Origin: Prochlorococcus sp. AG-402-O16
GTDB lineage: Bacteria; Cyanobacteriota; Cyanobacteriia; PCC-6307; Cyanobiaceae
Length of the DNA stretch: 64,000 nt
NCBI GenBank assembly: GCA_003216415.1
Contig: QCIY01000003.1
Coordinates: forward strand, 88,232-152,231
Reading direction: 5' to 3'
The position numbers were made by a program, and so were the translations under genes. This document shows, piece after piece, positions 29,227 to 38,965 of this stretch. The notes beneath the pieces were generated by a model, which searched no databases, had not been told where the DNA came from, and was given only the letters and a program-made list of their open reading frames with translations. Within the stretch, counting starts at the first letter, position 1; every line of letters starts with the position of its first letter.

Positions 29227-29721
29227 ATGGCAAAAAATTCAAGCAAAGTTCAAAAAATTACAAAAAAAGAAAATATATTTAAACGTCTAGCTGAGAATAA
29301 ATATGCAAAATTTCAATATGAAATATATGAAACAATCGAAGCTGGAATTGAACTTTTAGGCACTGAAGTAAAGTCAATTAGAAACGGAAAAGCAAATTTA
29401 AGAGATGGGTACTGTTCATTTCGAGATGGTGAGATTTTATTGTTAAATGTTCACATTTCACCACACAAAAATGTAGGGTCATTTTTTAATCATGATCCAT
29501 TAAGAAACAGAAAATTGTTACTGCACAAGAAAGAAATAATCAAACTGAAATCCAATACAGAAAAAAAAGGGATGACTATTGTGCCACTATCTATTTATTT
29601 AAAGGGCTCATGGATAAAACTAACTATTGGAGTTGGTAAAGGGAAAAAATTGCATGACAAAAGAAAATCAGAAAAACAGAAAAGCATAACAAGAGAAATC
29701 AAAGCCGCCTTAAAAAGATAA
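29227..29721 (+). CDS. smpB: SsrA-binding protein SmpB
   Basis: A 164-residue RNA-binding protein that delivers tmRNA to stalled ribosomes for trans-translation. The OB-fold core shows YEIYETIEAGIELLGTEVKSIR, FRDGEILLLNVHI and RKLLLHKKEI. The lysine-rich C-terminal tail (KLHDKRKSEKQ) is the helix that enters the mRNA channel. The ssrA RNA gene itself was not found in this window. The gene stands alone, divergent from ruvB, with 20 bases to the convergent small gene downstream. Confidence 0.96.
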   Translation: MAKNSSKVQKITKKENIFKRLAENKYAKFQYEIYETIEAGIELLGTEVKSIRNGKANLRDGYCSFRDGEILLLNVHISPHKNVGSFFNHDPLRNRKLLLHKKEIIKLKSNTEKKGMTIVPLSIYLKGSWIKLTIGVGKGKKLHDKRKSEKQKSITREIKAALKR

Positions 29722-29740
29722 AATTCTTGCTCAGTCTTAA

Positions 29741-29986
29741 TTAATCCAAACTAACAGAACTTGGGGGAGGGGAAGGATCTGGATCTGCGATTAACATATG
29801 CTGTAGAACAGTTTCAGGTCTCTCACTATCTCTCCATCGTATTTTGTACGCAGGCATCTTTGTGCCCCTACTAGTAGTTTGTTCTACTGGTTCAATAACC
29901 CATCCTCTTCTAGATCGGCCTTGAGGATTTCTTTTCACTACTGCATCCGCGTGTTTAAAACGGAAACCAACACGTTCACCACTCAT
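29741..29986 (-). CDS. Conserved small protein of unknown function, 81 aa
   Basis: A soluble 81-residue protein, basic in its first half (FKHADAVVKRNPQGRSRRG) and ending in a proline-rich acidic tail (ADPDPSPPPSS). The middle (AYKIRWRDSERPETVLQHML) looks like a short beta sheet, giving a small barrel-like or SH3-like shape. Arginine density suggests nucleic-acid or anionic binding, but this is inference. It lies 28 bases after lysS on the opposite-sense read, that is between smpB and lysS, and has no recognised domain. Confidence 0.72.
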   Translation of the reverse strand: MSGERVGFRFKHADAVVKRNPQGRSRRGWVIEPVEQTTSRGTKMPAYKIRWRDSERPETVLQHMLIADPDPSPPPSSVSLD

Positions 29987-30014
29987 TTAAAAATTTCGTA
30001 TTGGAATAATTTTT

Positions 30015-31553
30015 TTATTTTACTCCATTCGAGGGTAATTTTTCATTTTTTTTAGAAGTTATTTCTGGTTTTAACAATGGGAAAGGAATCACATCTCTAA
30101 TAGATGGGCTATTAGTAATTAGCATAATAAGTCTATCAATACCTATGCCTAAGCCTCCAGTAGGAGGCATACCAATTTCTAAAGCATTCAGAAAATCTTC
30201 ATCTATACAATGAGCCTCAAGATCTCCTTGATCTCTAAGAGATTGTTGTAATTGCATTCTTTCTCTTTGATCCACTGGATCTATCAATTCACTAAAAGCA
30301 TTAGCTAGCTCGCGACCGACAATAAATAATTCAAATCTCTGAACCATTCCTTTATTATCAAAATGAGGCCTAGCTAGAGGGGAAATTTCAACAGGATAAT
30401 CTATAACAAAAGTAGGATCCATCAACTGTGACTCTACTTTTTGCTCGAAGACTTCATTTAACAGTCTTCCGATAGTATTTATTTTAGTAGATAATTCAAC
30501 ATTTATTTTTTGAACAGCTATTTTTGCTGCTTGAAAGTCTCCATCAAAAGAATCAAAATCAATCCCAGTATGTTTCTTGACTATATTTTTCATAGATATT
30601 CTTGACCAAGGTTTAGAAAAATCAATCTCCTTATTTTGATAATTTATAATTAAAGAACCACATGTATTAGCTACGATTTCTTTGATTAATTCTTCCGTTA
30701 AATTCATCATATCGACGTAATTAGAAAACGCTTGATATATTTCAACTGAGGTAAATTCTGGATTATGCCTGGTGCTTATTCCCTCATTACGGAAGATTCT
30801 TCCTAGTTCATAAACTTTCTCGAATCCTCCAACAACCATTCTTTTTAGATGTAATTCTGTAGCTATTCTTAAATACAGCGGAATATCTAATGTATTGTGA
30901 TGGGTAATAAATGGTCTTGCTTCTGCACCACCTGCTTCGGATTGAAGTATGGGAGTCTCTATCTCTAAAAAGTTTCTTTTATCGAGCCAACTTCTTATAA
31001 AACTTATGCATTTTGCTCTTGTTTTAAATACATTTTTCGATTGAGGATTCACTATTAAATCAAGATATCGTTGTCTATATCTTTTTTCAATATCAGTCAA
31101 TCCATGCCATTTATCTGGTAAAGGTTGTAATGATTTGGATAACATTTCCCATTTTTCTACTTTTATTGAAAGTTCACCCTTATTAGTTTTTTTAATAGTT
31201 CCGCAGACGCCTATCCAGTCACCTATGTCTACTATTTCCTTAATATCTTCAAAAGAAAGAGATTTTTGATTTTCTAAATTTAAATTAATGATACTTTTAT
31301 CTAAGTAAAGCTGAATCTGACCTTCTTGGTCGTTTATTGAGAAAAAGGCAATTTTACCCATTACCCGTTTTGCCATCACTCTGCCTGCAATAGAAACTGT
31401 GAAGTCTTCTTCTTGACCATTATCTAGGTAATCAAATTTTTGAGTAAGAAATTGTGTGGAATGGGAAATTCTAAAACTTTCTGCGTAAGAAACAAATCCT
31501 TTACTTACTAGTAAATTAGCTTTTTGTAAACGGGCTTCTCTAATTTCGGACAA
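30015..31553 (-). CDS. lysS: Lysyl-tRNA synthetase (class II)
   Basis: A 512-residue class II aminoacyl-tRNA synthetase charging tRNA-Lys. An N-terminal OB-fold anticodon-binding domain (about residues 55-160) precedes the catalytic core. Class II motif 1 includes FLEIETPIL. Motif 2 is visible around [22 protein letters not shown], cited here as residues about 255-276. Motif 3 is [13 protein letters not shown] near the end. The length is standard. It follows rpaB on the same strand by about 50 bases and may be transcribed from its own promoter. Confidence 0.97.
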   Translation of the reverse strand: MSEIREARLQKANLLVSKGFVSYAESFRISHSTQFLTQKFDYLDNGQEEDFTVSIAGRVMAKRVMGKIAFFSINDQEGQIQLYLDKSIINLNLENQKSLSFEDIKEIVDIGDWIGVCGTIKKTNKGELSIKVEKWEMLSKSLQPLPDKWHGLTDIEKRYRQRYLDLIVNPQSKNVFKTRAKCISFIRSWLDKRNFLEIETPILQSEAGGAEARPFITHHNTLDIPLYLRIATELHLKRMVVGGFEKVYELGRIFRNEGISTRHNPEFTSVEIYQAFSNYVDMMNLTEELIKEIVANTCGSLIINYQNKEIDFSKPWSRISMKNIVKKHTGIDFDSFDGDFQAAKIAVQKINVELSTKINTIGRLLNEVFEQKVESQLMDPTFVIDYPVEISPLARPHFDNKGMVQRFELFIVGRELANAFSELIDPVDQRERMQLQQSLRDQGDLEAHCIDEDFLNALEIGMPPTGGLGIGIDRLIMLITNSPSIRDVIPFPLLKPEITSKKNEKLPSNGVK

Positions 31554-31603
31554 AATTTAATTTAATATATTTGCTTTATTTAATAAAATTATCAGAAGAA
31601 GGA

Positions 31604-32350
31604 TCAACTTGCCAAAGATGTTGCTGTTTCACCAACTCTCTGGGATGCATAACCGATACCTCTAACAGTTAATATTAATTCTGGATTTCTTGGATCGGGC
31701 TCCAATTTACCTCTTAGTCTTGCTACATATACATCTACAACTCTTAAATCAGCAGCTCTTCTAGGGGGATATCCCCACAACTGTTCTAATATTTCAGCTC
31801 GTGGAACAACCTTCCCAGGTTCATCAAATAACAATTCTAGAAGACTAAATTCGGTATAAGTTAGGCTAATTCTCTCGCCAGCTCTAGAAACTTGTCTTCT
31901 ATTAGTATCAACAACTAAACTTCCAAATTTCATAACTCCTTTGCCGGATGGTACCTCTTTAGTTTCGGCAACCGAGACGGTAGGGCCCATTCTTCTCAAA
32001 ATAGTTGCAATCCTGGCTTCTAACTCTTTTGGGCTAAATGGTTTCGATAAATAATCATCAGCTCCTAAATCCAAACCTGCAACCCTCTCTGAAATAGCTT
32101 CTAGTGCAGTCAAAAATATTATTGGTACAACTGATTCTGCCCTAATTCTTCGGCAAACTGCAAAACCATCCATTTTTGGGAGCATAACATCAAGAACTAT
32201 CAAGTCAGGGGAATCTCTGTGAAAAGATTCAAGAGCTTCTTCACCATTAGTGGCTGAATTAACTTGATATCCTGCCAGTTGAAGTCTCGTAACTAATACC
32301 TTCAAAACTGCTGGTTCATCGTCAACAACTAAAATTCTTGCTTTTGACAT
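31604..32350 (-). CDS. rpaB: OmpR-family response regulator RpaB
   Basis: A 248-residue two-domain response regulator. The receiver domain has the acidic pocket (Asp10, Asp11), phospho-acceptor Asp54 in LIVLDVMLPKMDG and the conserved Lys in LSKPFSP. The C-terminal OmpR/PhoB winged helix (about residues 135-240) includes RVVDVYVARLRGKL. The sequence matches RpaB, the essential cyanobacterial regulator of high-light and photosystem genes that binds HLR1 sites. Its partner kinase NblS is not in this window. Context: upstream of lysS and downstream of mreD on the same strand. Confidence 0.93.
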   Translation of the reverse strand: MSKARILVVDDEPAVLKVLVTRLQLAGYQVNSATNGEEALESFHRDSPDLIVLDVMLPKMDGFAVCRRIRAESVVPIIFLTALEAISERVAGLDLGADDYLSKPFSPKELEARIATILRRMGPTVSVAETKEVPSGKGVMKFGSLVVDTNRRQVSRAGERISLTYTEFSLLELLFDEPGKVVPRAEILEQLWGYPPRRAADLRVVDVYVARLRGKLEPDPRNPELILTVRGIGYASQRVGETATSLAS

Positions 32351-32508
32351 AGTTAAAAAAGATTTCCAGATATTTCAAAGCAAAGATTTATTGCTATTGA
32401 ATTTACATTCTAACAATTAAAAATATAACATTACGAAGCCTCAATGAGATATTTTCAAGATTTATAAAATTTTAAATAATTTAAAAATATAAATTTTTCA
32501 AATACTTT

Positions 32509-33045
32509 TTACTTCTTTGCAAAATTTATTGTGCTTTTCTCCCTAGAAAATTTAAAAATTCTCAAAAGTTGGGAGCAAATTAAAGGAGCGAAAAAACCGG
32601 TTAGAAAAAGTTCAGCCAAGATATTTTGAATACTAGGGATAAAAAGTAAAAAATTACTTTCTGAAAAATTTTTAACCAAAATCTGCGCAAAATATAAAGT
32701 TCCACATAAAAAACTTGCGAGGGAACAGATTAAACCATATCTAAAGTGTCCCACCCAAATATCACTATGAATTTTAATTCTCCCAAACCATATCCCACAT
32801 AAAATTAAACCAGGAATTTGAGTAAAACTATTATCAAGAGTGACCGAATCTAAAATTAGACCTAAAAACAAACCAAATATTAGTCCATTGATTGATCCAT
32901 TAATCATTGACCATGGCAATAACCAAAATAAAGGCCAATATGGCTGAATACGTAAAAATCCTAGCCAATTTGGGTGCCATAAAAAAATTATTGGAATAAA
33001 AATAAAGCAAATTATTGAAAAATTTTTTGTAAAAAATTTATTCAT
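32509..33045 (-). CDS. mreD: MreD-like rod-shape determining membrane protein
   Basis: A hydrophobic protein of about 178 residues with five or so predicted membrane segments, placed directly after mreB and mreC, the usual position of mreD. The frame is open to 33075, but the start at 33045 is favoured because its ATG forms a TAATG junction with the mreC stop, a standard re-initiation arrangement. The longer form would add MGTNFKSKNL and overlap mreC by 31 bases. Sequence conservation in MreD is low, so assignment rests on topology and synteny. Confidence 0.82.
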   Translation of the reverse strand: MNKFFTKNFSIICFIFIPIIFLWHPNWLGFLRIQPYWPLFWLLPWSMINGSINGLIFGLFLGLILDSVTLDNSFTQIPGLILCGIWFGRIKIHSDIWVGHFRYGLICSLASFLCGTLYFAQILVKNFSESNFLLFIPSIQNILAELFLTGFFAPLICSQLLRIFKFSREKSTINFAKK

Positions 33046-33794
33046 TAAATTTTTACTTTTAAAATTTGTACCCAATCTATTATCTGAGGTTTTGCCAAAA
33101 GTAATATTTTTGCTGTTTTTTTTGCTTTAAATGGCTTGTTTATTGATTGGACAATACCAATAGGTATATTTGGGGGTAATAAAGTACTAGCAGGAGAAGA
33201 TGAAATAAAATCCCCTTCTTTTATATCAGCATCTTTTGAATACAGTATTAAATTAGGATAATCATCTCCTGAACCAATGAGTATTCCATTAACTTGAATT
33301 CTATCCACCCATACGCCTACTTTACTTTCTGGAGAGGTTAACAATATTACTGATGAAGTAAAAAAGGAAGTACTTTTTACTCTTCCTAATAATCCACCCG
33401 GGCCCATAACAATACTTCCAATTTCAACCCCATCTTTTGAGCCTTTATTTAATAAAATTTGTCTCCACCAACTACCTGTTTTTCTAGAAATAACAGCAGC
33501 TGAAATAGTATCACTGTTAGATGATTGTTGAAGATTTAAAATTTCCCGCAATCTTATATTATCCTTTTTAAGAAGATTTAATTTTATTAGAGATTCTTGG
33601 TCTGAGCTCTTTATAATTACTTCCTTTTGAAATTGACCTGGCCAAAAAGGCTTTGAAACAAAATAATACAAATTTTTATAAAGAGAACCTTTTGAAATTC
33701 TGACAAAAACCAAAAATAAAAAAATTGCGAACAAAATCCAATTTTTCTTTTTATGCCACCAACGACTAGTAGAAATTCGTCGGACATCGAACAT
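33045..33794 (-). CDS. mreC: Rod shape-determining protein MreC
   Basis: A 249-residue protein with an N-terminal cytoplasmic stretch, one membrane helix (about residues 18-32, NWILFAIFLFLVFV), and a periplasmic part. The periplasmic part begins with a short coiled-coil (ESLIKLNLLKKDNIRLREILNL) followed by two beta-barrel modules with GSKDGVEIGSIVMGPGGLLG. It links MreB to the peptidoglycan elongation machinery. It lies four bases after mreB and just before mreD. The size is a little short of typical 280-residue MreC. Confidence 0.93.
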   Translation of the reverse strand: MFDVRRISTSRWWHKKKNWILFAIFLFLVFVRISKGSLYKNLYYFVSKPFWPGQFQKEVIIKSSDQESLIKLNLLKKDNIRLREILNLQQSSNSDTISAAVISRKTGSWWRQILLNKGSKDGVEIGSIVMGPGGLLGRVKSTSFFTSSVILLTSPESKVGVWVDRIQVNGILIGSGDDYPNLILYSKDADIKEGDFISSSPASTLLPPNIPIGIVQSINKPFKAKKTAKILLLAKPQIIDWVQILKVKI

Positions 33795-33798
33795 ATTA

Positions 33799-34851
33799 TT
33801 AATCTCTAATAGCGTTCCTTATAAAGTCTGGAGTATCAACAACTCTTTTGAGTTTTTTAAAATCATCTAAAACCTCTCCACAACCATTAACTACGCAAAG
33901 CAGTGGATTTTCTGCAATGTGAGTAAAAATTCCAGTTTCATCGCTAACCAAATCATTAATACCTCTTACTAAAGCACCACCCCCTGCAAGCATAATACCC
34001 CTATCAACAATATCTGCGGCAAGTTCAGGAGGGGTTCGCTCTAAAGTTCTCTTTACAGCTTCAACTATTTTGCTTAGTGGATCGGCCATAGCTTCTCTAA
34101 TTTCTCCCGATGTCAAAGTAACTGACCTTGGTAAACCAGATAAAAGGTGCAAACCTCTAACTTCTAAGGTAGTTTTATCAAAATCATCGTCTGGAAATGC
34201 AGATCCAATTTTGATTTTGATATCCTCTGAAGTTCTTTCTCCAACAACTAAATTGTGAACTTTTTTAAGATATATAGCAATTGATTCATTGATTTCATCC
34301 CCAGCTATTCGAACGGATTCACTTAATACAGTGCCACCAAGACTTAATACTGCAACCTCTGTAGTACCACCACCAATATCAACAATCATAGTTCCAATTG
34401 GCTCAGTTACTGGTAATGATGCTCCTATAGCAGCTGCCACAGGTTCGTCAATTAAGTGAACTTCTCTAGCTCCAGCCAATCCTGCTTCTCTGACTGCTCT
34501 TCGCTCAACACTAGTAACTCCGCTGGGAATACCAATAACTATTCTTGGAGCTAATAAGCCCTTACCTTCGTTACATTTTTGAATAAATGTTTTGATCATT
34601 TGTTCCGCCGCATCAAAATCTGCGATAACCCCATCTCTTAGTGGTCTTACGGCTCTTATATTACCGGGAGTTCTTCCGAGCATTAACTTTGCTTCTTTAC
34701 CTACTGCCAATGGAACCCCTTCTTCTAAGTCCATGGCCACTACTGAAGGCTCTTGTAAAACAACTCCCTTCCCTGATACATGTATAAGGGTGTTGGCCGT
34801 TCCCAAATCAATGCCAATATCTCTAGAAAATTTAAATCTGTTGAAAATCAC
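33799..34851 (-). CDS. mreB: Rod shape-determining protein MreB
   Basis: An actin-family ATPase that positions cell-wall synthesis. Phosphate-1 motif is [11 protein letters not shown], phosphate-2 is [15 protein letters not shown], and the adenosine motif is [12 protein letters not shown]. The frame is open to 34902, where the N-terminus would carry an odd basic extension (residues 1-17). A GTG at 34851 would give [15 protein letters not shown], matching the usual cyanobacterial start, and is preferred. It leads the mreB-mreC-mreD operon and is divergent from ssb. The presence of mreBCD is normal for picocyanobacteria even though cells are nearly round. Confidence 0.93.
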   Translation of the reverse strand: MIFNRFKFSRDIGIDLGTANTLIHVSGKGVVLQEPSVVAMDLEEGVPLAVGKEAKLMLGRTPGNIRAVRPLRDGVIADFDAAEQMIKTFIQKCNEGKGLLAPRIVIGIPSGVTSVERRAVREAGLAGAREVHLIDEPVAAAIGASLPVTEPIGTMIVDIGGGTTEVAVLSLGGTVLSESVRIAGDEINESIAIYLKKVHNLVVGERTSEDIKIKIGSAFPDDDFDKTTLEVRGLHLLSGLPRSVTLTSGEIREAMADPLSKIVEAVKRTLERTPPELAADIVDRGIMLAGGGALVRGINDLVSDETGIFTHIAENPLLCVVNGCGEVLDDFKKLKRVVDTPDFIRNAIRD

Positions 34852-34982
34852 GATAAGAAATCTTTTTTTAAATAATATATCTATTTTTTGTTGAGCTCTC
34901 AAAAATCACTCATTTAGTTATGAATAGCACGTAAAACTTTGAGCAAAAACTCAAAATATGAGTAGTATTAAAAAAAAAAATT

Positions 34983-35354
34983 ATGGAAATTAACACTATT
35001 AACCTAGTTGGCAGAGCTGGCCGAGAACCAGATGTCAGATATTTTGAATCTGGTAGCATCGTAGCCAATTTTACTTTGGCAGTTAACAGAAGGAGTAGAG
35101 ATGAAGAGCCAGACTGGTTTAATTTAGAGATATGGGGTAAACAAGCACAAATAGCAGCAGATTACGTTAAAAAAGGTTCCTTAATTGGAATTACAGGAAG
35201 CTTCAAAATTGATAGTTGGAAAGATAAAAATACTGGTGAAGACAGATATAAACCAGTTGTTAGAGTAGATAGATTAAATTTGCTAAGCTCACGAAAAGAG
35301 TCTGAAAATAACCAATATTCTAGTAGTAGTAACTCTAGTGAAATCCCTTTTTAA
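34983..35354 (+). CDS. ssb: Single-stranded DNA-binding protein
   Basis: A 123-residue SSB with one OB-fold (residues 1-105), including NLVGRAGREPDVRYFESG and WFNLEIWGKQAQIAADYVKKG. The C-terminal tail is short and serine-rich and ends SSEIPF. The terminal I-P-F tip that recruits replication and repair proteins is kept, but the run of aspartates before it is reduced to one glutamate. The gene begins after an 11-base A run and is divergent from mreB. Its last four bases overlap the convergent DedA gene. Confidence 0.95.
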   Translation: MEINTINLVGRAGREPDVRYFESGSIVANFTLAVNRRSRDEEPDWFNLEIWGKQAQIAADYVKKGSLIGITGSFKIDSWKDKNTGEDRYKPVVRVDRLNLLSSRKESENNQYSSSSNSSEIPF

Positions 35355-36010
35355 GCTCTATTTTTTTTAAAAAATCTAATAAGTATTCTTATAAAAAAAT
35401 ATAATAAAATTAAAATTAAAATTGGCTTGACAACATATTTGATTTGATCTAAGTAAGTTTCAATGATTGGATAATTTTCACCAAATAAATAACCTGCATA
35501 AGTTAGAAGTGCTACCCATATCAAGCTCCCAAATGTAGTCCAAATTAAAAATTTTCTTAATGGCATAAGTTCTATACCAGCTGGTACTGAAATTAAAGTT
35601 CTTATACCTGGTACTAATCGGCCCCAAAAAACTAAAGAAACCCCGTACTTGTCAAACCACCTTTTACTTTTACTTAAATCACTAGAAGAAATACCCAAAT
35701 ATTTTCCTTTTTTATCTAGAAAATTTGAAAGTCTTTTTTCATTTACTAATCTTCCTAAATAATACCAAGGCAAAGATCCTAAGATAGTTCCAAATAATCC
35801 CCAAAAAACTAATATATAAAAATTTAATTTTTGTTGATAAACGAAATAGCCTCCTAATGGCATAATTATCTCAGAAGGAATGGGAGGTATTATATTTTCT
35901 AAAAACATAGCCAAACAAATAGTGAGGTATGCAATTAATGAATTCTTTTCAACAGCCAAACTAATATAGTCGGGGATTGAAGTAAGAAAATTTACAAAAA
36001 TTAAACTCAA
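35351..36010 (-). CDS. DedA-family membrane protein
   Basis: A 219-residue inner-membrane protein of the DedA (SNARE-associated/VTT) family with about five hydrophobic segments. Diagnostic motifs are ENIIPPIPSEIIMPLGGY near residue 38, and GRLVPGIRTLISVPAGIELM near residue 130 with the conserved Arg. Family members are implicated in flipping undecaprenyl phosphate or other phospholipids and in proton-dependent membrane homeostasis. The gene lies two bases downstream of ahcY and overlaps ssb by four bases convergently. Substrate is undetermined. Confidence 0.9.
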   Translation of the reverse strand: MSLIFVNFLTSIPDYISLAVEKNSLIAYLTICLAMFLENIIPPIPSEIIMPLGGYFVYQQKLNFYILVFWGLFGTILGSLPWYYLGRLVNEKRLSNFLDKKGKYLGISSSDLSKSKRWFDKYGVSLVFWGRLVPGIRTLISVPAGIELMPLRKFLIWTTFGSLIWVALLTYAGYLFGENYPIIETYLDQIKYVVKPILILILLYFFIRILIRFFKKNRA

Positions 36011-36012
36011 AC

Positions 36013-37431
36013 TTAATATCTATAAAGCTCTGGTTTATAAGGTCCATCAACAGAAACATTAATATAATCAGCTTGTTCCTTAGTTAATTTTGTTAATTTT
36101 GCACCAATTTTCTTAAGATGTAATCTAGCTACCATTTCATCTAAATGTTTTGGTAAAACATAAACCTCCTTAGCATATTTTTCTGACTTATTGAAAAGTT
36201 CAATTTGAGCTAGTACTTGATTAGTAAATGAATTACTCATAACAAAACTTGGATGTCCAGTGGCACAACCTAAGTTAACTAATCTACCTTCAGCTAAAAG
36301 GATTATTTTATTGCCACTCGGTAAAGTTATGTGATCAACCTGCGGCTTAATATTTTCCCATGGATAATCTTTCAATGAAGCCACATCAATTTCATTATCG
36401 AAATGGCCAATATTACAGACTATGGCCTCATCTTTCATCTTGACAAGATTTTCTTTAGTTATTACCTGATAGTTCCCAGTTGCTGTAACAAATATATCTA
36501 TATCTTCCACAACATCGTCTAATGTAACAACGCTAAAACCTTCCATTGCCGCTTGAAGAGCACAAATTGGATCTACTTCAGCAACTTTTACAATAGCACC
36601 AAGTCCTCTAAGGGACTGGGCTGAGCCTTTACCTACATCTCCAAAACCCATTACTAAAGCAACCTTTCCAGCAATCATCACATCAGTAGCACGCTTTATA
36701 CTATCAACCAGAGATTCTCGGCAGCCATATAAATTATCAAATTTACTCTTAGTTACTGAATCATTAACGTTGATAGCAGGAAAAGGTAAAGCATTTTGAT
36801 TTTGCAATTGATAAAGTCTTGCAACTCCCGTTGTAGTTTCTTCAGTGACACCAATGATATTACTCTTAATTCTAGAATAGAAGTCACTATCATTTTCCAA
36901 CTTAGATTTTATAGATTTGAATAAAGCAATTTCTTCTTCATTACCGGGATTATCTAAAACAGATAAATCTTTTTCTGCTTTACTGCCGAGTATCAATAAG
37001 CCAGTTGCATCTCCACCATCATCAAGAATCATATTCGGAGAATCGGAGCCCCAATCAAGAATATAGTGGGTATATTGCCAATATTCATCAAGAGTCTCAC
37101 CTTTTTTTGCATATACAGGGATGCCTTGATCTGCGATAGCTGCAGCCGCATGATCTTGAGTTGAAAAAATATTGCATGAAGCCCATTTCACTTCTGCACC
37201 AAGATCAACAAGAGTTTCTATTAATACTGCTGTCTGAATAGTCATATGAAGACTTCCAGCTATTTTTGCACCTCTTAGTGGCTTTTCAGATTGATATTTA
37301 TCTCTAAGCGCCATTAATCCCGGCATTTCAGTTTCAGCAATTTTAATTTCTTTACGACCAAAATCTGATAAAGAGATATCAGCAATTACGTAATTAGTTG
37401 TAGAGGTCTTAACTGAATTTGCGATAACCAT
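36013..37431 (-). CDS. ahcY: S-adenosylhomocysteinase
   Basis: A 472-residue NAD-dependent enzyme that splits S-adenosylhomocysteine to adenosine and homocysteine, relieving product inhibition of methyltransferases. The NAD-binding Rossmann motif [17 protein letters not shown] is near residue 260, and the substrate domain contains the [13 protein letters not shown] and [16 protein letters not shown] regions. The C-terminal YKPELYRY is diagnostic. An insertion of about 40 residues before the NAD domain is typical of this bacterial subgroup. It is divergent from tsaE by 39 bases. Confidence 0.97.
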   Translation of the reverse strand: MVIANSVKTSTTNYVIADISLSDFGRKEIKIAETEMPGLMALRDKYQSEKPLRGAKIAGSLHMTIQTAVLIETLVDLGAEVKWASCNIFSTQDHAAAAIADQGIPVYAKKGETLDEYWQYTHYILDWGSDSPNMILDDGGDATGLLILGSKAEKDLSVLDNPGNEEEIALFKSIKSKLENDSDFYSRIKSNIIGVTEETTTGVARLYQLQNQNALPFPAINVNDSVTKSKFDNLYGCRESLVDSIKRATDVMIAGKVALVMGFGDVGKGSAQSLRGLGAIVKVAEVDPICALQAAMEGFSVVTLDDVVEDIDIFVTATGNYQVITKENLVKMKDEAIVCNIGHFDNEIDVASLKDYPWENIKPQVDHITLPSGNKIILLAEGRLVNLGCATGHPSFVMSNSFTNQVLAQIELFNKSEKYAKEVYVLPKHLDEMVARLHLKKIGAKLTKLTKEQADYINVSVDGPYKPELYRY

Positions 37432-37470
37432 ATCTAGTAAATACTTTTTCTATTAAACTATATATGATTT

Positions 37471-37920
37471 TTGAGTAATTTTGTGTTTGTTGAGAATTTA
37501 AAAGAGACTTTAAAGTTAGGAAAAAAACTTTCATATAAATTAAATCCACAATCAATTGTTTTATTACAGGGTCCAATTGGGGCTGGAAAAACTTCTTTTG
37601 TTCAAGGGATTGCTAAAGGCTTATCAATCTCTGAAGACATTACAAGCCCTACATTTGCTTTATCGCATCATTATAACTCCGGAAAAATTCCACTGATTCA
37701 CCTTGATTTATACAGGTTAGAAAATGTTTCTTCAGCAAAAGAAGTTTTTTTTTCAGAAGAAGAAGAGGCAATACAAAGACAAGCTATTTTAGTTATTGAA
37801 TGGCCAGAATTAATAGAACCAGTTATTAATAATTTCTGGAAAATAGAAATTAGTTATGCAAAAAATTATGGAAGAAACTACGAAATAAGAGATCCCAAAA
37901 ATTTATTAACCTTCTCATAA
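37471..37920 (+). CDS. tsaE: tRNA threonylcarbamoyladenosine biosynthesis ATPase TsaE
   Basis: A 149-residue P-loop ATPase that assists TsaB/TsaD in making t6A37 on ANN-decoding tRNAs. The Walker A motif GPIGAGKTSFVQGIAKGL is near residue 34, the SPTFALSHHY switch-like region follows, then HLDLYRLENV and the ATPase strand ILVIEWPELIE. The start chosen is TTG at 37471; the ATG just upstream (37465) is out of frame and hits a stop. The 3' end overlaps the convergent PfkB kinase gene by 43 bases, so the final 14 codons are read on both strands. Confidence 0.9.
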   Translation: MSNFVFVENLKETLKLGKKLSYKLNPQSIVLLQGPIGAGKTSFVQGIAKGLSISEDITSPTFALSHHYNSGKIPLIHLDLYRLENVSSAKEVFFSEEEEAIQRQAILVIEWPELIEPVINNFWKIEISYAKNYGRNYEIRDPKNLLTFS

Positions 37921-38876
37921 TATGGCTGTTGCTCGATGGCGCCTTCACCAAGACAAGTTAATAATCCACAAACACCTGCGAACTTAATGCAATCTTCTAT
38001 CTCTAGTTCATTTGAAGGATAGCCAGAAGAAATTAATTTAGAAATTAAGCCAGCTAGAAAAGCATCGCCTGCCCCAGTTGTATCAACAATTTTTTGTGAT
38101 GTAGGAGTTTCGGTAATTCCCTGTAATCCATTGATATACCATGAAACGGGATTTTTCCCATCAGTTATTATTACATCTGGCCTATTAAACAATTGTTGAG
38201 ATATTAGCAAGGGATTTTCATCCTCAAAAAATAAAGCTGCTTCTTCCTTAGCAAGTTTTAAAACATTTGCATGATTTAAAAATTTCTTGATTAAATTAAC
38301 TCTCGCCGTTTTACTAATTTCTGATGAAAAACTTGAATGATCCCAAAAGACCTCTCTCCAATTCAAATCAATAACTATTTTGACTTCCAAATTTTTAGCC
38401 TGTTCAAGAAGAAAACAAATAGTCTCTGCTGATATTGGAGATGATAATAAGATCGTTCCTGTAACCAGGTATTTTGTTTCTAGAAAAGATTTCTTCAAAT
38501 TTAAAATTTCTTTTTCGATTAATTTCTTACTAAGAACTTCGTCTGCAAAGCATGAATGAGAACTTACCTCAAAGCCTGAAAAAAAACGATCTCCAAATTG
38601 ATCTCTATCTACATTAACCACGCGAGTAGATGAATCATTATCTAATTGCAAGAAATCTAAATTAACATCCAATTCATTAAATTGCGTAATAAATTTTTTT
38701 CCATAATCATCACTACCCAAACTTCCTATAAATGTTGAATCTATTTTTAATTTTCTTAATGCACAAGCAACATTAGCTGGGGCACCACCCAAAAAATCTG
38801 TAAATCCTTGATTTGACTTATTTCTGATTCTATCTATTAAAGCCTCTCCAATGCATATGACCTTTTTCTTTTTCAT
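37878..38876 (-). CDS. PfkB-family sugar kinase (fructokinase-like)
   Basis: A 332-residue ribokinase-family enzyme. It has an N-terminal ICIGEALIDRIRN, the GGAPANVACALRKL substrate motif, the anion-hole/catalytic motif VDTTGAGDAFLAGL with the catalytic Asp, and a DLNWREVFW strand common in fructokinases. It probably phosphorylates fructose at position 6, but other sugars are possible. The N-terminal lysine run (MKKKK) is ordinary for this genome. The C-terminal 14 codons overlap tsaE. Divergent from the hydrolase at 38966. Confidence 0.9.
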   Translation of the reverse strand: MKKKKVICIGEALIDRIRNKSNQGFTDFLGGAPANVACALRKLKIDSTFIGSLGSDDYGKKFITQFNELDVNLDFLQLDNDSSTRVVNVDRDQFGDRFFSGFEVSSHSCFADEVLSKKLIEKEILNLKKSFLETKYLVTGTILLSSPISAETICFLLEQAKNLEVKIVIDLNWREVFWDHSSFSSEISKTARVNLIKKFLNHANVLKLAKEEAALFFEDENPLLISQQLFNRPDVIITDGKNPVSWYINGLQGITETPTSQKIVDTTGAGDAFLAGLISKLISSGYPSNELEIEDCIKFAGVCGLLTCLGEGAIEQQPYYEKVNKFLGSLIS

Positions 38877-38965
38877 AAAATGAACGCTTTTTCTAAATTA
38901 AGAATAATTTATTAAAAACGAATAATTTTTTTTTGAATTAAAGTTTAATTAAAAGCATATTCATA

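Noticed and set aside
32402..32418. HLR1-like direct repeat upstream of rpaB (TTTACATT and TAACAATT)
   Set aside because: The second half does not match TTACA and the spacing is one base rather than two; too weak to call.
34971..34982. A-run before ssb as a programmed slippage site
   Set aside because: It is upstream of the start codon, outside any coding frame, and A-runs are common in this genome.
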